A DNA stretch of 64,000 nucleotides from Dactylis glomerata (taxonomy: Eukaryota > Streptophyta > Magnoliopsida > Poales > Poaceae): positions 71,342-135,341 of the forward strand of contig QXEO01002115.1 of the NCBI GenBank assembly GCA_007115705.1, written 5' to 3'. Of the stretch, positions 48,383 through 60,668 are shown in pieces (position 1 is the first letter of the stretch; every line of letters starts with the position of its first letter). The notes under the pieces were generated by a model that did no database searches, was not told where the DNA came from, and worked only from the letters and a program-made list of their open reading frames with translations. A program made the position numbers and the translations under genes.

Positions 48383-50746
48383 TCAAGTTTTGGCTTGTTG
48401 GTCCCCAACCAATTTGGGTCCTAAGAGGTTAGTCACAATAGGTTTGGCAACCCAAATGGTTCTTTTCTTGACACCACTTTGAGTACCAACAAATTTGGCA
48501 AACACATTTCCAACCTTATCCTTACAAAGTGAATAAGCATCATCGATTATGATAGGGTTGGTTGAGTTACCAATAGAGCATGTAGAAGAAAGGTGACCCT
48601 TCTCACGGCATATGTAGCAAGATCTTATCTTTCCTTTCTTCTCATTTGATTTCTCCACAATGGGAGCATTGGGTTGATTCTTCTTATGAGGTAGCTTTTC
48701 TTCATCTTGAGGAAGAACTTGAGTTTGAGCTTGAGGTCGCTTCCCTTTTTGCTTCTCACTTAGATGCTTCTTCTTCAATGGGCAAGACCTAACATGATGC
48801 CCTTCAATTTTACACTTGAAGCGAACAATCTTGGCCGGATCCTTGACTTGCTCTTGGCCCTTCTTCTTCTTGAAGAGTTTGGACTTCTTCTTATTGTTGG
48901 AGATAAATCCAAGTCCACTCTTGTCGTTGGGGGATTTTTGTGCACTCAACATCTTGTCAAGTTTGGACTTCCCTTCATGACTTTTTACCAAGTCTTTCTT
49001 CAACAAAGTGACTTGGGCCTCGAGCTCTTTAATTTCCTCTACATGGTTAGTTACAATACAAGTACTAGAGGAAGTAGAAGCTATATTGTTAGAGCAACAA
49101 GGCAAGGAGAGTAATTCATCACAAGATGTAGCAATAGTATGAGTGGATGAATTACAAGGACTAGCACATGGCAATATAGCATTTTGGGAAGTAGTGCTAG
49201 TGACCACATGAGGTTAACAAGATGTTACCTTTGTAGACATATCCTCATAAGCTAACTTTAGGCGAGCATGGGACACCAGAAGATCCTCATTAGAGCTAGA
49301 TAGCTTTTCATGACTTTCTTCCAATATCCCATACTTGCTAGTTAGCAACTCAAGTTGAGCCCTTAGCTCAACATTCTCCTTCAAGATAGATGCCTCACAA
49401 GAAGTAGAGTTAGCAGCACAAGCATCATGATTAACCGAAAGAGGAGAAGGCAACTTGGAACACTCTTTTAAATAAGAAGCTTTTAGTTGCTCATGTGACT
49501 CGGTGAGTTTGGTGAGCACACTCTCAATGTCCCTAGAGCCATTTTTGAGGTGCTCAACATCCTCAAGAAGTTTAGCATTAACAAAAACAAGCTTATCATT
49601 TTTTAATTTTAAATCATTTGCCACCTCAAGAGCTGTTTCATGGGTTTCCTTTACTCTAGACAATTCTAGAGCAAAATTCTCCTCAAGAGCTTCGTTGGTG
49701 CTTTGTTCTTTTAAAAGAGTCCTTTTAAAATCATTGGCAAGACTATGAAGATTCTCAATAGTTTCTTCTTGCTCTTCGTCATGAGATTGAAGCTCAACAA
49801 TAATTTTTTGGCTCTCAATAGCAGCAACCAAAATATGAACGAAGTTAGAGCAAGCAATTTTGTTCTTACCAATAGCATGAAAGACTATTTCTCCCTTCTT
49901 TTTTAAAGAGGCAACATAATCATCCTCTTCTTCATGATCACTCGATGTAGTGGGTTCCAAAGAAGGAGTTACCTTTGAATCCCTAGCCATAAGACATATG
50001 TGGGAACCGAGAGATGATGATGAGGATGAATTACTTGAAGCTCCAATCAAAACTTTGTCTTGGCCAATAGAATCTCCGGTTTCCTCTACATTGTTAGCCA
50101 CACAAAGACTAGAGGAAATAGAGGCATTTTTATCATGGCCACTAGACAGAGCAAGCATATCATCATGAGATTTATTTAAGCAACTTACACATGATATGCA
50201 AGGACTAACACAAGCATGTAAAGCATTTATGGTGCTAGAAGTGTTTAAGTCCAAAGATGAAGCATTGCAATGAGATAGAGATGAATGATTATCAAAAGTA
50301 AGCTCACTATCAACATTACAATTTTCATCACCACTCACCATATCATTACCTTGTGTCTTGCCACACTTTGGTGAAGTGGAAGAAAGTTCATCACGGCCGG
50401 AAGTGGAAGGAATACACTCATCCTCAATAAACTTGGACACATCATATTTTTCTTGAAGCTTTGTCCATAACTCATGAGCACTCCAAAAAGGCATGATTGA
50501 GAAGATAACTACATCGCTCAAAGCATTAACAATCACATGAGTAGCTTGAGCATTGAGATGCAAGTTTTTCTCATCCTCTAAAGAAAGATTTTGAGAATCC
50601 TTTGGAGGAGAAAAACTTGTATCCACAATTTGCTCCATAGTTGGGTCCATGACCCGAAAATAATTAAGCATGTGAATTTTCCATATATCATAATTTGTGC
50701 CATCGAATATAAAAGTGTCATTGTGCACTAATCCCCTAGCCGACAT
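48383..50746 (-). pseudogene. Gag-like polyprotein of the inner element, one nonsense codon
   Basis: Read from the ATG at 50746 to TGA at 48385-48383 (788 codons) in a single frame, interrupted only by TAA at 49216-49214; the outer element has a Glu codon there (SCEPHLDT). The N-terminal 100 residues fit the copia-type Gag region (FDGTNYDIWKIHMLNYF, HELWTKLQEKYD). A long Glu/Leu/Lys-rich coiled-coil stretch follows (ENVELRAQLELLTSKYG). Near the C-terminus are a damaged zinc knuckle (FKCKIEGHHVRSC, first Cys replaced by Arg) and an intact CCHC knuckle (CYICREKGHLSSTC). The protein would coat element RNA in virus-like particles. It lacks the first knuckle that the outer copy has. No pol follows. 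Confidence 0.8.
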
Positions 50747-50786
50747 CTTTGCTCTCAAGGCGGTGAAGCCTAAAATGAGAGACCTA

Positions 50787-50798
50787 GCTCTGATACAA
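50787..50798 (-). other. Primer-binding site of the inner element
   Basis: The minus strand reads TTGTATCAGAGC, two bases after the LTR end. It is complementary to initiator tRNA-Met except for one base (TGGTATCAGAGC in the outer element). Confidence 0.75.
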
Positions 50799-50800
50799 AT

Positions 50801-53188
50801 TGAAAGGACACAGATGTCGCCTAGAGGGGGGGTGAATAGGCGATTAAAAAACTTTTACGAAAGGCTTGTACAAATGCGGAAATAAACTAACGTTTAATTT
50901 GACAAGCTTACAAAACCTAATAAACTAGGCTCACCTATGTGCACCAACAACTTATGCTAAGCAAGACAAGTAGCAAGGTGATAGCAAGATATATAACTTC
51001 AAGCACGATGGCTATCACAAATGTAAAGTGCATAAGTAGTGGAGCTCGGATAAGAGTTACCAAGGCACGAAGGAGACGAAGATGTAACCCGAAGTTCACT
51101 TCCAAAGGAAGCTAGTCTCCGTTGGAGAGGTGTGGCGGCTTAATGCACTCCGAACGCCACAAAGGCCTCACCTTGAGATGTGGTAGCACAATGCTCACCA
51201 AATGCCACAAAGGCTCACCTCAAGATGCGGAGGCACGCTACACACCAAACGCCACAAAGGCTCACCTTATTCTCCTCGCGCTCTCGCACAAAGCAAGATG
51301 CCACGATCCACTACGGGACACTTGAGGGCGGTCACCGAACCCGTACAAGCTTGGGGCAATCTCCACAACTTAATTGGAGGCTCCCAAGAATCACCACAAA
51401 GGTTGGGGAATCTCCACAACTTAATTGGAGGCCCCAAGAATATGCCACAAAGGCCACTAAGCCGTCTAGGGTTCCAAGAACCCACGAGTAATAAGCTCAC
51501 AACTTTCACTTACCCGAATCTCCGAGGAGAACTCAAACCGATGCACCAAATGCAATGGCAAGAGCACACAAAGTGCTCAAATCCTTCTCTCCCAAATTCT
51601 ACCAAAGCAACAAATGCTATGGAGGAATATGAGAGGAAGAACAAAGGAAATGCACAAAGAACTCCAAGATCTAGATCCAATAGGTTCCCCTCACTTAGAG
51701 GAGATTTTGATTGGTGGAAAGATAGATCTAGATCTCCTCTCTCTTTTCCCTCAAGAAGATGCAAGAATCATTGGAGGGATTGAGAGATAGCAAGCTTGAG
51801 AATGTCAACAATGGAGGAGAGAACTTGCAAGGATACTTAGGGATCCATTGGGGAAGAAGACCCCCTTAAATAGGTCCCCCAAAATCCAACCGTTATGCCC
51901 AGAAATCGTTCGGGCCGGAGTCTCCGCCCCTGGGCCGGAGTCTCCGGTGCCCCGGGGTCATTCGGGGGCCTTAGGATGGACGATTCAGGTGCCAGGCCGG
52001 AGTTGCGTCTCGGGCCGGAGACTCCGGCCACCCAAAAACTAGCAGCAACACCAACACGAAAACGACCATAACTTGAGCATCCGGACTCCGTTTTTGATGA
52101 TCTTGAGCTCGTTGGAATCACAACAACGAGCTCTATAAGAATATGCATAGAAACATCATAGTCCAACAAGGGAGGATAAAACCAAATGATGAGAGGTTTG
52201 ACCTCTCTTCAAAGACGAACCGGTAAAACCTCCAAACACCAAAAACTCAATAAGTGTTTCATGCAAAATCCGTTTTTGATGAGCTAGAGCTTGTCATGGA
52301 AATAACCACAAGCTCTAGAACCTCACATGGATAAAAGCCAAATAAGAACCAAGAAAGATGATGCCAAGTATGCAAAGGTTTGAGCTCTCTTCGAATGATG
52401 CGATTAAGTTACTCACTCGAGAGCCCCTCTTGATAGTATGGCTACCAATCCTATAACCCGGTCTCTCAACTAACATCATGAGACCGATAAGAAAGAAACC
52501 CTATCAATATCATACCTTTGCCTTGAGAAAAATCCACTTGATCTAGATGATGACCGTCTTGTCTTCCTCAAGTTGGAACACCTTTCTTGATCTTGCTTGC
52601 TTGGTGAAGTCTTATGAATTGCTCCCCCATACACCACTATGGGAAAGACTCTCGTTAAGAATATCTTCACATAGCCATTACCACCAAATAGAATACATGC
52701 ATCAAGCATATAATCTCCTTGAGATGGCACATCTTGAACTTGACTTCTCATCCATGAAGACGATCACCACTTAATAATATCCTAGCCCGAGATCACAAGA
52801 TCCCACTCGATACATTATGTATGCTTTGAGAGTTGATCAACTTGAATCCCATCTTTGCACTTTGACTTGATCAACCTTGTATCCTTCCTTCTTCCTTCAT
52901 GATGATGATGTCTTGAAGGTAAACACAAATGTCCACTCAATTATATTCTTCAAGACATAGTTGCAATAAGCTCAATTCTCATATGACCATTCTTCCGATA
53001 TTTTCTTGAATAACACATTGGTCATCACTTAAAGTTCTTCATTTGATCCTTCTTACAACCTTGAAGCCAACATATGGTTCAAGCATTGCCTATGGACATG
53101 TCCTACAAATATAACTCAATGCAAATATTAGTCCATAGAGATTGTCATTAATTACCAAAACCACACATGGGGGCTCCATGCTCTTTCA
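50801..53188 (-). repeat. 5' LTR of the inner element (2388 bp)
   Basis: Near-identical to 42082-44491 apart from two short deletions at about 51392 and 52002 and scattered substitutions. It provides the promoter side of the element on the minus strand and runs into the primer site at 50798. Confidence 0.9.
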
Positions 53189-53276
53189 AGGTGTATTTCA
53201 TGCTCAAGAACCCTAAAACATTTGGGGAAGAAGACCCCTTTTATAGCCCTCAAATAAAACTAGCCGTTTGGGGCAA

Positions 53277-53400
53277 AACTGGAATTCCCAGTTGAATTCT
53301 CGGTTGGACCGGAAATTCCCGGTTGAATTCTCGGCTGAATTCCCGGTTGGACCGGAAATTCTCGGTTGAATTCCCGGTTGAATTTCCGATTCAAACTGAT
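53277..53400. repeat. Short tandem repeat of GGTTGAATTC(T/C)CGG type in the outer 3' LTR
   Basis: Repeated words such as GGTTGGACCGGAAATTCCCGG and GGTTGAATTCTCGG lie in a 120-bp cluster, matched by 61665-61785 in the other LTR. The words contain partial palindromes (GAATTC, CCGG, GGAATTCC). Confidence 0.75.
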
Positions 53401-54832
53401 CTTGAAACCAACAAAAAATAACCTCACGAAAAATGCGATAACTTTCACATCCGGACTCCGATTTTAGCAAACTTGGGCTTTTTGAAAAACTAAGAAAAAT
53501 ATCTATCCAATGAAGACCATAAAACCCAAGAAGTATTAAGAGATAAAATACCAAATAATAAGAGGTGAAAACCTCTTTTAAGAAAGAACCAGTAAAACCT
53601 CCAAACTCGAAAACGCGATAAAAGATGCATACGAAATCCGTTTTTGATGAACTTGGACTTGTTGGAAAGCTAACAACAAGCACAAGAACCTCACATGGAG
53701 AAACACCAAGAAGCAACAAAGTAGGAAGATGCAAAGTATGCAAAGGATTGAGCTCCCTAAGACGATGTGATCAAGTTACCCAACCGAAGGCCCCTCTTGA
53801 TAGTGCGCCTATCTATCCTATAACCCGGTCTCCCAACAAACACCTTGAGACCGATAAAAGGAAAACCTAGCAAGCACAAACCTTTGCCTTGCGCACCCCG
53901 CTTGATCTTGATGATGATGCTTCATGCTTCCGTCAATTCGGAATGCTTCACTTGATCATTGTTGCTTTGTGAAGACTTCCAATATGCTCCCCCATACACC
54001 ACTATGGGATACCTTCACTAAGGCATGTCTTCACAATTCCATTATCACCAAATGGATGACAAGCTTCAAGCATATGATCTTCTCGAGATGCTTATCTTGA
54101 AACGTGCACTTTTCAACCTTGATGACAACCACCACTTGATGTCATCCTTTCATGGTCTATATGAAATTTCACTAGTGATGCATATCCATGACACAATACC
54201 TAACCCACATAGGCAACACAAACACACATATGTAATGGGTTAGTTCACAAAGCATAATTGACAAACCATACCATACCACAAGACCGATTGGTCCCATGTA
54301 GCACATTCCTTGTGCTTCATGTGTTGACCAAACTAGAGTCCAATCTTTGATCTTTGCCTTGGTCAACCTTGAATCTTCTCATGCTCTATCACAATATCTT
54401 GAGCCACATAAAGAATTCTTCATTTGATTGCATGCTCTAGGTATTAGTCAATCATATCTCAACTCATGAGACCATCATGACCTCGACATAGAGCCATATC
54501 TTGAATTCTTCTCATGTAACCAAACTCTCAAGATCTTGAGACTCCTTGGCTTAACACATAAGCTAGAGCATGGATTACATGAGTTCTACACAAGAACTAC
54601 ATCTTTATTTCTTCTTCTTGATCATAATGAATTCATCTCTTCTATTCAATGATCTTGATGCCAATACTTAAGATATATCTTTATCTTCATGGTATACAAG
54701 CCTTGAATCCAACACATGGACTTCAAGCAATTCCTATGAACAATTCCTTCATAAAAAGCTCAATGAAAACATTAGTCCATAGGGATTGTCATTAATTACC
54801 AAAAACACACTTAGGGGCAATTTACCCTTACA

Positions 54833-54848
54833 ATCTCCCCCATTTTGG
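54833..54848 (-). other. Polypurine tract of the outer element
   Basis: The minus strand reads CCAAAATGGGGGAGAT before the 3' LTR, identical to that of the inner element. Confidence 0.75.
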
Positions 54849-57800
54849 TAATTGATGACAATCTCAATAAGAGGGTTTGTATAATGAATAAAAGAAACTA
54901 ATATGCAACTTATCTGAGAATAAATTGCATACAAGAGGTTGTATTTGATATGGTCAAGTAACACGAAGCTACTACCGCATATCAAAACCAATTGTACTCA
55001 CATAAACTACAATAAATATGGTTGATGTGAGTGCAACCAAAATATATAGAGCAAACTCCCCCACAATATATGCACGTGTGATGAACTTGAATTTCATTGC
55101 ATACATTATCAAGATAAACCTTTGATGGAGTTTACACTATATATTCAACCATGCAAAATATCTAACAAATAAGAGATGCATGAAAGGCAAACACTTAAGC
55201 ACAACCAAACTTAAGTATAAAAACCATTTCCCTTAAACCCTCTAAACTTCTCCCCCATTGGCAACGATTGCCAAAATAGATGAAGGAATTTAGAAGGCCA
55301 ATATAGTATGAGTTCCTCCCCAAGATGTGTGTTTCTCATAAAAATGAGTGAAATCATATGCACTTATCAAATTAATAATACTTGGAGGAATTCAAACCAT
55401 ATTGAGGATCAAAGATTGCAAAAAGATGACATAGTGAAGGAAGCTTCAACGAATGAAGCAAGCAAGCAATCAAGAGACCCAAAGAACCAATTGGGCACAA
55501 GAAGAAGTGAAGATAAGAGCTACTAGGTGCTTTAAATGAAATAAGGAAGCTCCCCAAGGTTCATGCACAAATTAGAATTTTTGTTGCATTTGAATACAAT
55601 ATGCACAAACATGGAATCCTCACTCCCTCTATATCATTTAAAAAAAACCATGAGCATGAGAGAATACAAAAGAATCAATACGCTTATCAAAGTGAACTTT
55701 AGTCCATAAAGATTCATGAGATATGAGTGTGAGAATAAGCAATAAAGAATAAATAAGCACTCATAAATCAAGTTCTTACCAACACCATCAAGAACAAAAT
55801 GGATAAGAAAGATGGTCGACAAAGAACGATGATATCAAGGGAAGAAATTAACACTCTTATGCATATACATTTCTAAGTGGACAAAAATTATGATGAACAA
55901 TCCACAAAGGAACATGTATACACAAGAGGTTAGTTGAAATTAAGGAAGACATGATATCCAAGAGAGAGAGTCATAGAATATACCAAATAACTTTGCTAGA
56001 AAGCATATATAGCTCAAGGCTCCATTTTCCATTATGGTATATTAATAAACTCCCCACACAAAAACATCAAAGCCATCACAACTAGCAATAAGGGATCAAA
56101 AGATAGTCGGGATGCTTTGAAAGGCAACAAGCATAATAAAGAAGGGTACAACTTGCAACATTATCTATATTGCACATGAGAGAGCGTTGAGGAATTAATA
56201 TGCAATAAATTGCAAAAAAGGCATATTTGGGATTGGTGAATCATAAACATGATTTTATATACTTTCCATCATATGCAATCATCTCAACTTGCTCACATAT
56301 GAAATAAAGATATTTCTTTATAAGACCTCTGCAAGAATCGCAACATTTGCAAATAAATATTATCATGCCAAGAACCAACCTACAAGAGTTGGGATGCTAG
56401 AAAAGTATGCGTAAATGTTATACTTGTTACCGATATAGCAATGGTGTGATGTAGTAGATAAGAGTTCACCGATCATCCTAGCTTGGCTCCAATAATCATA
56501 TGGTGATAACACCTTCCTTATAAATGAGACAAGCATCCATTGCATCTTCAATGTACCTAAGACACATTCAAGTACATCTTGGTCCCCAAACTTATTGGGT
56601 CTAAAGTGGTTAGACTAACCACAATACATATGATAGACTCCATATAAATATGTACATAGTTAGATATGAAATTTGAATTTCATGCACATCTTAGCCATTT
56701 AGGATTTGATGGAGTATAACATATATATTGGATCAAAGAAAGCTACTAAGATACAAAATTAAGCATAAAGAGAATATGCATGTACCTATCTTTCAAGATC
56801 CAAAGAAGATAAAATTTAGACAAAAACACCAAGAGTACAAGTAGGTATAAAACATGTGATAAAACACATTTGTTGTCCAAATGATATCAAAGGAACAAAT
56901 CGACAAATGATTTATTCAACAAAATTCAACGAATGAACCTAACAACTCATTGAGCAAGAAAGAAATAAAAAAAACACATGCTCAAAGATTTATCTCATTC
57001 AAGCAAATAAATCATAGAAGAAGGAATGAAATAACTAACTCCCAAAAGAGCAAGGTTCCAACAAATAAACCAAACCCTCTACACTTTTCACAATGGCACA
57101 AGTACCAAAAGAAAAAAACGGTTTGTCTTACATCAACACACACTTGATGGGGATCAAGAGATGAGACAAAGTCAAGCAAAAAGATCCTCAAGAAGGCAAT
57201 AAGACAACGGGAGTGAAAAAAAAATCTTGGCAAGAAATATGGGCAATAAGAGGCAAATTCCAAGGTGAAGATGATCTAGAGGAATTACCACACATATATA
57301 CGAATACCAATTGTCAAAGACAAGAAGTTCATATTGGAATTATTTTCCGGTGGTGTATTGCAAAGATATTCAAGATCAACTTCACAATAAAAGGCATATG
57401 GTTAAATATTCAAATTAAGCACCATGCACGAAAAAGGATTCTTGGTAGCTCCAAAAATAGTCAAACAATCATGCAAAGCAATGATTAGAGTAACTAGAAG
57501 CAAACGGCTTCCTACTTATGATATATATATATATAAATATATTTGAGTGAAACCGCACCAAGAATTCTTACTCAAACCAAGACAAAAGAAATGAGCTATA
57601 AAATCTTTTAAGAGAGAGCGAAGCTTGTTTGAGCAAACATGCCCCCTAGGAACAAGATAATTAATAATATCAATACTAAGTGGCAATACCTCAAAAGTTC
57701 ATATTTCCTAGGATTGTGATATGCACAAGGCATATTACTCCCCCATAATGTGATATTCAATTCTTTACTACAAGAGGCAAATAAAATCCAACTAGAGATA

Positions 57801-58311
57801 ATTAATGGAGATATAGAATTTGAATTTCTCATGAGCATGGCACACCACATAGAGACTAGGTAATCTTGCAATATCAATACTAAGTGGTATTACTCATGTG
57901 CACACATTTATAGGATTGTGAGGTGCTAATGGCAAATCTCACTCCCCCAAAATGGTATGTTCTATTAATCACTCGATAAGAGCCAAATAAGATACCAACA
58001 AGATGCATTAGAGGCTCAAAGCAAACACACAAGTATATGATGTGCCAAACAACCAACACCTACTTGAATACACAAGTTAAGAAGGTGTAAGGAACAACAT
58101 ATACAAACACATACTTGGTACAAAACCAAAACATGCAAAGGGGCAAGTAACTTACAATGTAGAGAGGTAAAGTACAAGTTACCGCAAATAGGCACATTGG
58201 ATATAAGATGATAGTGTCAATGAATTGGCTTGATGAAATAAAATTAATGAAGATCCCTTAATTCTTCATGAGGTAGCCAAGTCTCCAATGCCCTCCACAA
58301 TCACCTATTGA
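54849..58311 (-). other. Non-coding interior of the outer element, no pol
   Basis: About 3.5 kb of AT-rich DNA related along its length to the interior of the inner element (shared phrases TTGGTCCCCAAACT(C/T)ATTGGGTC at 46340 and 56579, CATGCACATCTTAGCC at 46437 and 56680). It has no recognisable protein domain and a short (TA)n run at about 57512-57530. Confidence 0.6.
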
Positions 58312-60612
58312 TCAAGTTTTAGCTTGTTGGTCCCCAACCAAGTTGGGTCCTAAGAGGTTAGTCACAATAGGCTTGGCAACCCAAATGGTTCTTTTCTTGA
58401 CACCACTTTGAGTTCCAACAAACTTGGCAAACACATTAGCATCCTTATCTTTTCTAAGACAATAATCACCATCAACAATTATAGGATTAGATAAGGTACC
58501 GCTTAAGCATGAAGAAGCAAAGTGCCCCTTCTCACGGCAAATATAGCAACAAGTGCTTCCCTTTCTCTTCTTTGTTGAATTCTTGATTTGGGAAGCTTCA
58601 TCTTGTTTCTTCTTGGGGAGTGGCCTATCTTCAACTTGAGGTCGTGCTTGAGCTTGACCTTGTGGCCGCTTCCCTTATTGCTTCTGACTCAAGTGCTTCT
58701 TCTTTAATGGGCAAGATCTCACATGATGCCCTTCAATCTTGCACTTGAAGCAAACAATCTTGGCCAAATTCTCGACTTGGTCTTGGCCCTTCTTCTTCTT
58801 GTTGCTCTTGGACTTTTTCTTGTTATTGGAGTTGAATCCAAGTCCACTCTTGTCATTAGGGGATTTTTGCACACTCAAAATATTATCGAGTGTGGATTTC
58901 CCTTCATGACGCTTCTCCAAGTCTTTCTCCAAACTAGTGACTTGGTCCTTGAGCTCTGTGATTTCCTCTACAAGGTTAGTAGTAATACTAGTACTAGAGG
59001 AAGTAGAAGCTTCATTGTTAGAGCAACAAGGTATAGCAAGTAATTCATCACAAGATGTAGAAATATTATGCCTAGACAAATTACTAGGACTAGCACAAGA
59101 TAATATAGCATTTTGGTTCAAAGTAGTGCAAGTGTCCAAATGAGGCTCACAAGATATTTCCTTAGTAATACTTGCCTCATGAGCTAACTTTAGCCCATTA
59201 TAAGAGATTAGGAGATCCCCATGAGAGCCCGAGAGCTTTTCATGGCTTTCCTCCAATTTCTTATAATTGCTTGTTAGCAACTCAAGTTGAGCCCTTAGCT
59301 CAACATTATCCTTTAATATAGATGCTTCACAAGAAGTAGAGTTAGTAGCACAAGCATCATTAATAGATTTAGCATTAGAAAGCTCACAAGATTTAATAGA
59401 TTGAGATAGGGAAAAATTAGTATGCTTCTCTTCAGATAGCTCTTGCTTGAGGAGATTGAATCTTCGTTTCCCCTCATTAACAAGGGAGTTCAATTCCTTA
59501 ATGGTCTCCTTATGTTCAAACAAGGTTTCCATTAAGTGTTCGACTTTAGCACGAGCATCATTATTACCACAAAGAGAGGCATACACAATTCCCATCTCAT
59601 GCAAGAAAGGTTCATTATCATCATCATCACTCTCATCATAAGGAGATGTGTCGGGATTCAAAGTAGGAGTTACCTTTGAACCGCTTGCCATAAGGCACAT
59701 GTGAACTTGGGAAGATGATGAGCGAACATCAATAGAAGCACATTCTTTATTTTCGAGTGTAGGACAAGCTCTTGCAAGATGTCCATACTCGTGGCATTCA
59801 TAGCATTGCCTTCTCTTGATAGATACCTTCTTGGTTCTTCTATTGACTTCTTCTTTAATTATGTGACCCAATTTTTCTTTAATTTCCTCTACATGGTTAG
59901 TCATACAACAACTAGAGGAAATAGAGTCATTTTGATCATGGTCACAACTATAGACAAGCATATCATCACAAAATTTAATCAAGCAAATTTTAGAAGATAT
60001 GCAAGGACCTTTAACACAAGAATGAGTAAAGAATTTCTTGCAAGAAGTGTTTAGATCCAAAATCTCTACACCAATAGGATTTATAGAGATATAATCATTG
60101 GTGCAAAGAACAAGACTACCACCATCATATATGATTTCTTCACTCACCATATTATTACCTTGTGACAAGTCACATGTTGGTGAGGTAGAAGAAATTGACC
60201 AATCATCACGACCGGATATGGAAGCAACTTGGAGCTCTTCATGATGTGAAGGTGAAGAGAGCTCTTTGGGTTCACTTTCAACCTCAAGTGAAATGGACCC
60301 ACCAAATGACTCTTCTAGCTTGGTCCATATGTCATGAGACGTCTTGCACTTTGAACCCATCAAGCAAACATAAACTATGGAGCTCACAGACAATAAAATT
60401 TCATTAGATACTTGAGCTTCAAGATGTAAAATTTTCTCATCCTCAATAGATAGATTTTGAAGATCCATCGGAGGAGAAAAACGTACATCTAGAAATCGCT
60501 CTATATTTGGACACAAAGTCCGAAGATTAGAAAGCATGCGATTTCTCCATAGCATATAATTTGTGCCATAAAAAATAATTGTGTCATTGTGCACTAAATA
60601 ACTAGCCGACAT
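58312..60612 (-). pseudogene. Gag-like polyprotein of the outer element, one nonsense codon
   Basis: From the ATG at 60612 to TGA at 58314-58312, 767 codons in one frame, broken only by TAA at 58674-58672 (SQKQ*GKRPQ, where the inner element reads EKQKGKRPQ). A copia-type Gag region (FYGTNYMLWRNRMLSN, HDIWTKLEESFG) comes first. Three CCHC zinc knuckles follow: CYECHEYGHLARAC at about residue 270, CFKCKIEGHHVRSC at about 621, and CYICREKGHFASSC downstream of the stop. Between knuckles 1 and 2 lies a coiled-coil-like segment (ELRAQLELLTSNYKKLEESH). As read, translation would stop after knuckle 2. No pol region follows. Confidence 0.8.
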
Positions 60613-60654
60613 CTTTACTCTCAAGGAGGTGAAGCCTAAACAAGGAGATACCTT

Positions 60655-60666
60655 GCTCTGATACCA
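60655..60666 (-). other. Primer-binding site of the outer element
   Basis: The minus strand reads TGGTATCAGAGC two bases after the LTR end, complementary to the 3' end of plant initiator tRNA-Met. This fixes the element's orientation. Confidence 0.85.
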
Positions 60667-60668
60667 AT

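Larger units (their letters stand above)
42082..53188 (-). mobile_element. Inner gag-only LTR retrotransposon, 11.1 kb
   Basis: LTRs 42082-44491 and 50801-53188 are nearly identical. Read on the minus strand they start TGAAAGAGCATGGAGCCCCC and end ...TGTGTCCTTTCA. The perfect target duplication AGGTG lies at 42077-42081 and 53189-53193. The minus-strand order is 5' LTR, tRNA-Met primer site with one mismatch, gag-like gene, about 3.9 kb of non-coding DNA, polypurine tract, 3' LTR. The LTR outer ends resemble those of the outer element (CGCCTAGAGGGGGGGTGAAT), so the two are relatives. The insertion sits in the outer element's 3' LTR. Confidence 0.93.
41160..54832 (-). repeat. 3' LTR of the outer element, split by the inner element
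   Basis: The LTR parts are 41160-42081 and 53194-54832 (about 2.56 kb together). They are interrupted at AGGTG, exactly where the other LTR reads CAATGGAGGTGTATTTC (61565-61581). The two outer LTRs differ at scattered bases and small indels (for example GGTGTTTTAAA at 41195 against GGCGTTTTAAA at 60705), so this insertion is older than a brand-new one. A GA dinucleotide run at 42024-42052 is much shorter in the other LTR. Confidence 0.85.
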
